Assembly (NCBI GenBank): GCA_020002185.1
Contig: CM034535.1
Coordinates: 64,288,757-64,352,756, forward strand
DNA: 64,000 nucleotides
Direction of reading: 5' to 3'
Source: Paraescarpia echinospica
Lineage: Eukaryota; Annelida; Polychaeta; Sabellida; Siboglinidae
Of the stretch, positions 57,701-64,000 are shown in pieces. Position 1 is the stretch's first letter, and each line of letters starts with the position of its first letter. The translations under genes and the position numbers were made by a program. The notes beneath the pieces were generated by a model. It had not been told where the DNA came from, ran no database searches, and saw only the letters and a program-made list of their open reading frames with translations.

Positions 57701-60700
57701 ACAGCCCACCAGCAGAATGTAGCAACCACGACCTCCCCTTCCCCAATATGAATGCATCATCATACAGTCCACCAGCAGAATGTAGCAACCGCGACCTCCC
57801 CTTCCCCAATATGAATGCATCATTATACAGTCCACCAGCAGAATGTAGCAACCACGACCTCCCCTTCCACAATATGAACGCATCATCATACAGCCCACCA
57901 GCAGAATGTAGCAACCACGACCTCCCCTTCCCCAATATGAATGCATCATCATACAGTCCACCAGCAGAATGTAGCAACCACGACCTCCCCTTCCCCAATA
58001 TGAATGCATCATTATACAGCCCACCAGCAGAATGTAGCAACCACGACCTCCCCTTCCCCAATATGAATGCATCATCATACAGTCCACCAGCAGAATGTAG
58101 CAACCGCACCTCCCCTTCCCCAATATGAATGCATCATTATACAGCCCACCAGCAGAATGTAGCAACCACGACCTCCCCTTCCCCAATATGAATGCATCAT
58201 TATACAGCCCACCAGCAGAATGTAGCAACCACGACCTCCCCTTCCCCAATATGAATGCATCATCATACAGTCCACCAGCAGAATGTAGCAACCGCGACCT
58301 CCCCTTCCCCAATATGAATGCATCATTATACAGTCCACCAGCAGAATGTAGCAACCACGACCTCCCCTTCCACAATATGAACGCATCATCATACAGCCCA
58401 CCAGCAGAATGTAGCAACCACGACCTCCCCTTCCCCAATATGAATGCATCATTATACAGTCCACCAGCAGAATGTAGCAACCACGACCTCCCCTTCCCCA
58501 ATATGAATGCATCATCATACAGCCCACCAGCAGAATGTAGCAACCACGACCTCCACTTCCCCAATATGAATGCATCATCATACAGTCCACCAGCAGAATG
58601 TAGCAACCACGACCTCCCCTTCCACAATATGAACGCATCATCATACAGTCCACCAGCAGAATGTAGCAACCACGACCTCCCCTTCCCCAATATGAATGCA
58701 TCATCATACAGTCCACCAGCAGAATGTAGCAACCACGACCTCCCCTTCCACAATATGAACGCATCATCATACAGTCCACCAGCAGAATGTAGCAACCACG
58801 ACCTCCCCTTCCCCAATATGAACGCATCATCATACAGCCCACCAGCAGAATGTAGCAACCACGACCTCCCCTTCCCCAATATGAACGCATCATCATACAG
58901 TCCACCAGCAGAATGTAGCAACCACGACCTCCCCTTCCACAATATGAACGCATCATCATACAGCTCACCAGCAGAATGTAGCAACCACAACCTCCCCTTC
59001 CCTAATATGAACGCATCATCATACAGCCCACCAGCAGAATGTAGCAACCACGACCTCCCCTTCCCTAATATGAACGCATCATCATACAGCCCACCAGCAG
59101 AATGTAGCAACCACGACCTCCCCTTCCCCAATATGAATGCATCATCATACAGCCCACCAGCAGATTGCAGCAACCACGACCTCCCCTTCCCCAATATGAA
59201 TGCATCATCATACAGCCCACCAGCAGAATGTAGCAACCACGACCTCCCCTTCCCCAATATGAATGCATCATCATACAGCCCACCAGCAGAATGTAGCAAC
59301 CACGACCTCCCCTTCCACAATATGAATGCATCATCATACAGCCCACCATCAGAATGTAGCAACCGCGACCTCCCCTTCCACAATATGAATGCATCATCAT
59401 ACAGCCCACCAGCAGAATGTAGCAACCGCGACCTCCCCTTCCACAATATGAATGCATCATCATACAGCCCACCAGCAGAATGTAGCAACCGCGACCTCCC
59501 CTTCCCCAATATGAATGCATCATCATACAGCCCACCAGCAGAATGTAGCAACCGCGACCTCCCCTTCCCCAATATGAATGCATCATCATACAGTCCACCA
59601 GCAGAATGCAGCAACCATGACCTCCCCTTCCACAATATGAATGCATCATCATACAGTCCACCAGCAGAATGTAGCAACCACGACCTCCCCTTCCACAATA
59701 TGAATGCATCATCATACAGTCCACCATCAGAATGTAGCAACCACGACCTCCCCTTCCACAATATGAATGCATCATTATACAGCCCACCAGCAGAATGTAG
59801 CAACCACGACCTCCCCTTCCACAATATGAATGCATCATCATACAGCCCACCAGCAGAATGTAGCAACCACGACCTCCCCTTCCACAATATGAATGCATCA
59901 TCATACAGTCCACCAGTAGAATTTGGCAACCACGACCTCCCCTTCCACAATATGAATGCATCATCATACAGTCCACCAGCAGAATGTAGCAACCGCGACC
60001 TCCCCTTCCCCAATATGAATGCATCATCATACAGTCCACCAGCAGAATGTAGCAACCACGACCTCCCCTTCCACAATATGAACGCATCATCATACAATCC
60101 ACCAGCAGAATGTAGCAACCACGACCTCCCCTTCCCCAATATGAATGCATCATCATACAGTCCACCAGCAGAATGTAGCAACCGCGACCTCCCCTTCCCC
60201 AATATGAATGCATCATTATACAGTCCACCAGCAGAATGTAGCAACCACGACCTCCCCTTCCACAATATGAACGCATCATCATACAGCCCACCAGCAGAAT
60301 GTAGCAACCACGACCTCCCCTTCCCCAATATGAATGCATCATCATACAGTCCACCAGCAGAATGTAGCAACCGCGACCTCCCCTTCCTCAATATGAATGC
60401 ATCATTATACAGTCCACCAGCAGAATGTAGCAACCACGACCTCCCCTTCCACAATATGAACGCATCATCATACAGCCCACCAGCAGAATGTAGCAACCAC
60501 GACCTCCCCTTCCCCAATATGAATGCATCATTATACAGCCCACCAGCAGAATGTAGCAACCGCGACCTCCCCTTCCACAATATGAATGCATCATCATACA
60601 GTCCACCAGCAGAATGTAGCAACCACGACCTCCCCTTCCCCAATATGAATGCATCATTATACAGCCCACCAGCAGAATGTAGCAACCACGACCTCCCCTT

Positions 60701-63355
60701 CCCCAATATGAATGCATCATCATACAGTCCACCAGCAGAATGTAGCAACCGCAACCTCCCCTTCCCCAATATGAATGCATCATTATACAGCCCACCAGCA
60801 GAATGTAGCAACCACGACCTCCCCTTCCCCAATATGAATGCATCATTATACAGCCCACCAGCAGAATGTAGCAACCACGACCTCCCCTTCCCCAATATGA
60901 ATGCATCATCATACAGTCCACCAGCAGAATGTAGCAACCGCGACCTCCCCTTCCCCAATATGAATGCATCATTATACAGTCCACCAGCAGAATGTAGCAA
61001 CCACGACCTCTCCTTCCACAATATGAACGCATCATCATACAGCCCACCAGCAGAATGTAGCAACCACGACCTCCCCTTCCCCAATATGAATGCATCATTA
61101 TACAGTCCACCAGCAGAATGTAGCAACCACGACCTCCCCTTCCCCAATATGAATGCATCATCATACAGCCCACCAGCAGAATGTAGCAACCACGACCTCC
61201 ACTTCCCCAATATGAATGCATCATCATACAGTCCACCAGCAGAATGTAGCAACCACGACCTCCCCTTCCACAATATGAACGCATCATCATACAGTCCACC
61301 AGCAGAATGTAGCAACCACGACCTCCCCTTCCCCAATATGAATGCATCATCATACAGTCCACCAGCAGAATGTAGCAACCACGACCTCCCCTTCCCCAAT
61401 ATGAACGCATCATCATACAGTCCACCAGCAGAATGTAGCAACCACGACCTCCCCTTCCACAATATGAACGCATCATCATACAGCCCACCAGCAGAATGTA
61501 GCAACCACGACCTCCCCTTCCCCAATATGAACGCATCATCATACAGTCCACCAGCAGAATGTAGCAACCGCGACCTCCCCTTCCCCAATATGAATGCATC
61601 ATCAGCCACCAGCAGAATGTAGCAACCACGACCTCCCCTTCCACAATATGAACGCATCATCATACAGCCCACCAGCAGAATGTAGCAACCACGACCTCCC
61701 CTTCCCTAATATGAACGCATCATCATACAGCCCACCAGCAGAATGTAGCAACCACGACCTCCCCTTCCCAATATGAACGCATCATCATACAGCCCACCAG
61801 CAGAATGTAGCAACCACGACCTCCCCTTCCCCAATATGAACGCATCATCATACAGCCCACCAGCAGAATGTAGCAACCACGACCTCCCCTTCCCCAATAT
61901 GAACGCATCATCATACAGCCCACCAGCAGAATGTAGCAACCACGACCTCCCCTTCCCCAATATGAATGCATCATCATACAGCCCACCAGCAGAATGTAGC
62001 AACCACGACCTCCCCTTCCCCAATATGAACGCATCATCATACAGCCCACCAGCAGAATGTAGCAACCACGACCTCCCCTTCCCTAATATGAACGCATCAT
62101 CATACAGCCACCAGCAGAATGTAGCAACCACGACCTCCCCTAATATGAACGCATCATCATACAGCCCACCAGCAGAATGTAGCAACCACGACCTCCCCTT
62201 CCCCAATATGAACGCATCATCATACAGCCCACCAGCAGAATGTAGCAACCACGACCTCCCCTTCCCTAATATGAACGCATCATCATACAGCCCACCAGCA
62301 GAATGTAGCAACCACGACCTCCCCTTCCCTAATATGAACGCATCATCATACAGCCCACCAGCAGAATGTAGCAACCACGACCTCCCCTTCCCCAATATGA
62401 ACGCATCAACATACAGCCCACCAGCAGAATGTAGCAACCACGACCTCCCCTTCCCCAATATGAACGCATCATCATACAGTCCACCAGCAGAATGTAGCAA
62501 CCACGACCTCCCCTTCCCCAATATGAACGCATCATCATACAGTCAACCAGCAGAATGTAGCAACCACGACCTCCCCTTCCCCAATATGAACGCATCATCA
62601 CACAGTCAACCAGCAGAATGTAGCAACCACGACCTCCCCTTCCACAATATGAACGCATCATCACACAGCCCACCAGCAGAATGTAGCAACCACGACCTCC
62701 CCTTCCCCAATATGAACGCATCATCATACAGTCCACCAGCAGAATGTAGCAACCACGACCTCCCCTTCCCCAATATGAATGCATCATCATACAGTCAACC
62801 AGCAGAATGTAGCAACCACGACCTCCCCTTCCCCAATATGAATGCATCATCATACAGTCCACCAGCAGAATGTAGCAACCACGACCTCCCCTTCCCCAAT
62901 ATGAAGAGCACATAAAATATTATATTTATACATCACTATGAACAAAAATTTACATTGGAGTAACCCATAAATCTACAATATTCACAATATGGCAGGCAGC
63001 ACAAGATCCAAGAATAAAACAAATATCATGATTTCAAGATGTCACGACACATTCATATTTCCATGGTGGAAAACATAAATATGAAACCTATGAAAATAAT
63101 TATGTATAATTTCTGATGTTGCACAATGCCAAGTAAGCTGCTGGTAGATCAACTTTATTACTGTAAACATTCTCTGCAGGACCATACCATTTTTATGACA
63201 TTTAAATGAGTGTAGTTGCCATTGCAGAGAAAATAACTACTGCTGTAATATGGCGACAGAGCTTGCACACACCTTCATCGTTAGCCCCCTGTCGACGCAA
63301 CATCTGCACCGCATTCACATATTTCTTCAGCTGATGTTTCAATAACTCGTTTTCT
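51597..63355 (-). CDS. SNX29: sorting nexin 29, 3' part (coiled coil, PX domain, C-terminus); 5' end outside window
   Basis: Eight exons: 63273-63355, 55694-55800, 55169-55285, 54372-54424, 53677-53764, 53039-53179, 52132-52271, 51597-51714. All phases agree; together they encode 281 residues plus a split first codon. The first two exons form a coiled coil (ENELLKHQLKKYVNAVQMLR; then EASEYEKKLIQ and VAEMHGELMEFNETLQKQLM). The PX domain starts at INIWIPSAF and contains VYIRIRDEEWNVYRRFSEFH, the PPK-like FPSKKAVGNK phosphoinositide-binding segment and a terminal LVELLPFF helix. PX domains bind membrane phosphoinositides, chiefly PI3P on endosomes. The RUN domain expected at the SNX29 N-terminus would lie beyond 64000. 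Intron 1 of this set holds the 6.8-kb satellite. Confidence 0.9.
52132..52271 (-). CDS. SNX29: SNX29 exon (PX C-terminal helices)
   Basis: QLKCVESRRAKLQMYLRLAL, then SSHRSRQRLVELLPFF; acceptor TGTTGCAG, donor TCGG|GTAAAT, phase 2. Confidence 0.92.
53039..53179 (-). CDS. SNX29: SNX29 exon (PX core)
   Basis: VYIRIRDEEWNVYRRFSEFH, then KLHTLLKKKYPVTATFKFPS and KKAVGNK. The RRFSEF arginine that contacts the 3-phosphate is present. Donor AAG|GTAAAG. Confidence 0.95.
53311..53458 (+). repeat. dispersed repeat family 2, copy c
   Basis: ACCTCGCAATTAAGGTCATC, TAAAGTATAGG, CACCTGGTTATTAAGGTCAC, CCAGTCCCGAGGGTGACTTT and AATAGTGAAGC. In the SNX29 intron above exon 53039-53179. Confidence 0.75.
53677..53764 (-). 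CDS. SNX29: SNX29 exon (PX start)
   Basis: GAIAGPLINIWIPSAFQRGT then SSDIYHVYQ; acceptor CACTAG, donor CAG|GTAAAC. Confidence 0.92.
54372..54424 (-). CDS. SNX29: SNX29 exon, 53 nt
   Basis: LPGDYHSSEDSISLSSE plus two bases; acceptor CTTGTAG, donor GAAAC|GTACGT. Acidic Ser-rich linker before the PX domain. Confidence 0.8.
54850..55085 (+). repeat. dispersed repeat family 1, copy d
   Basis: TCAGGGGCGCACCCAGAGAG at the left, core TCGACTGTGACATCAAAAGA then CGGGAGGGGCGTGTTGTTAA, and a right part ending near AGGCCCCCCGGATC. In an SNX29 intron. Confidence 0.65.
55169..55285 (-). CDS. SNX29: SNX29 exon with weak donor
   Basis: VAEMHGELMEFNETLQKQLM then SRELHLKRLTEELISLRGP. The donor that joins correctly to LPGDYHSSED is CCG|GTCTCT, a poor match to the consensus. 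Confidence 0.85.
55694..55800 (-). CDS. SNX29: SNX29 exon
   Basis: LNGIHLDDVQPAVPPTPSVI then DYPHEASEYEKKLIQ; acceptor TTGTTTTAG, donor CAG|GTCAGA, phase 0. Lies 0.3 kb below the satellite array. Confidence 0.9.
56110..62915. repeat. 63-bp minisatellite, about 108 copies, with internal duplication
   Basis: Unit: AATATGAATGCATCATCATA, CAGCCCACCAGCAGAATGTA, GCAACCACGACCTCCCCTTC, CCC. Common variants: CAGCCC/CAGTCC, AACCACGAC/AACCGCGAC, TTCCCC/TTCCAC, GAATGC/GAACGC, ATCATCATA/ATCATTATA. It fills most of the SNX29 intron between exons 63273-63355 and 55694-55800. A 1-bp loss at about 58107, a 5-bp-scale loss at about 61603, and short losses at about 61770, 62108 and 62140 are the main frame breaks. 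Because 63 is divisible by three, one plus frame (repeating NASSYSPPAECSNHDLPFPN) and two minus frames are open for kilobases; I regard these as artefacts. Confidence 0.98.
62916..63272. other. SNX29 intron, right flank of satellite
   Basis: Unique-looking AT-rich sequence between the satellite and the next SNX29 exon; no feature recognised. Confidence 0.45.
63273..63355 (-). CDS. SNX29: SNX29 exon (coiled coil)
   Basis: Acceptor TTCTTTTTCAG; reads ENELLKHQLKKYVNAVQMLR and RQGANDE. Donor GAAG|GTGTGT, phase 1. The preceding exon is not in the window. Confidence 0.88.
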
Positions 63356-63639
63356 CTGAAAAAGAAGCACAGTCCATTGCAAGTCCAAGATTCCTCGAGC
63401 CAGCCAAAATGCACTTCAAAACAACTGGTGTTAAAGGCAGAGTTAACAAATTCAGATCACCACAGTATAAAAGACAAGCATGAAGTGATACTTGTAAATC
63501 TCTGCTTATGGATCTGACAGAAACAGAATGGTTTATTTGACACAGTACATAAAATATACCGTGAATGTATTCAATGTATGCTGAATGTATAACTTTTCTA
63601 AAATTATTTTATTAAAGAATAATGTTTAACAACATTTAA

Positions 63640-64000
63640 CAAGATTGCCACCCACAGAATTAACTCTAGATGGCAGGTGATCAAGGAAGCCAAAAGGCTT
63701 CTTGAGAGTCTTAATCTACGTGTATCCCGCCCTTATGAGGTATGTGTCGATTTTATTTTTAAACATATTCACATTACTAGCACCCACACAATCATCAGAT
63801 AATCTGTTCCATTCATTTAGTCCTTTGTGAAAATTAGAACTTTTTTTATATCTAATCTAAACTGCTCCTTTACTACTAATGTAACTTCATGTCCTCTGGT
63901 CCTTCTATCTTTCTTAACTGCGAAAAAATATTTCTATCAATATTTTTATAACCATTCAATATTTTAAACACTTCTATCTGATCTCCTCTCAATCTCTTGA
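63640..64000 (-). pseudogene. LINE reverse transcriptase C-terminal fragment, runs off the window
   Basis: Minus strand from the edge: LKRLRGDQIEVFKILNGYKN, then DRNIFFAVKKDRRTRGHEVT and LVVKEQFRLDIKK. After a one-base frame change in an A run it reads NEWNRLSDDCVGASNVNMFK, NKIDTYLIRAGYT, with a stop at 63718-63716. This is the conserved C-terminal end of many CR1/Jockey-type LINE proteins. The frameshift suggests it is inactive. Confidence 0.85.

Noticed and set aside
56081..62915. Open frames of 297 to 1863 codons on both strands
   Set aside because: All are translations of a 63-bp tandem unit with no stop in those frames; length follows from unit size divisible by three. No start context, no domain, and an SNX29 intron spans the region.

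Overview
The window looks like nuclear DNA of a marine invertebrate bilaterian. A lophotrochozoan (mollusc, brachiopod or annelid type) or a cephalochordate fits best, but the sequence alone does not settle the phylum. The genes are split by GT-AG introns. Introns and spacers are AT-rich and full of minisatellites, foldback DNA, cut-and-paste transposons and several LINE lineages. No bacterial, organellar or viral gene set is seen.

Five protein genes can be supported. Two small uncharacterised genes lie on the + strand: gene A at 7899-8312 (one exon, 137 aa) and gene B at 15577-18128 (three exons joined here by splice phase, 287 aa). They share a W-x-T-S/N-x-EYGK motif. GTPBP1 (-; 38520 down to 21198) is rebuilt as ten coding exons giving 657 aa with all GTPase motifs. 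JOSD, a Josephin-domain deubiquitinase (+; 39840-48901), has three exons and 211 aa. The 3' half of SNX29 (-; 63355 down to 51597) has eight exons covering the coiled coil, PX domain and C-terminus; its 5' exons lie beyond the right edge. GTPBP1 and JOSD are head to head, with 1.3 kb between start codons holding two ETS-type sites and a GC box. As I recall, the human orthologues have the same divergent order, so this may be an old bidirectional-promoter pair. Gene B and GTPBP1 converge, as do JOSD and SNX29.

Layout: 1-1503 26-bp minisatellite; 3258-4578 Tc1 element with broken transposase; 5125-6490 decayed Rex1/CR1-type LINE; 6780-7080 CA/CG microsatellite; 7.9 kb gene A; 9.8-10.5 kb nested MITE-like repeats; 11.3-11.9 kb two LINE remnants; 15.6-18.1 kb gene B; 21.2-38.5 kb GTPBP1, whose introns hold a TA-flanked 1.3-kb MITE, a 674-bp foldback, a 57-bp minisatellite (2.5 kb), a 1.6-kb inverted-repeat element, a 99-bp satellite and a 50-bp perfect palindrome; 39.8-48.9 kb JOSD, with an intact CR1-like LINE in intron 1 and a damaged second LINE in intron 2; 51.6-63.4 kb SNX29, one intron of which is almost filled by a 6.8-kb array of a 63-bp unit; 63.7-64.0 kb the tail of another LINE.

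The very long open frames in the 30-32 kb, 35-36 kb and 56-63 kb regions are products of tandem repeats whose unit length is divisible by three, and are not called as genes. The points most worth attention are the intact LINE with a 2A-like NPGP signal ahead of two PHD fingers, the spliced gene B and its similarity to gene A, the divergent GTPBP1/JOSD pair, the internal duplication of the 63-bp array, and the transposon insertion whose empty site can be read directly.
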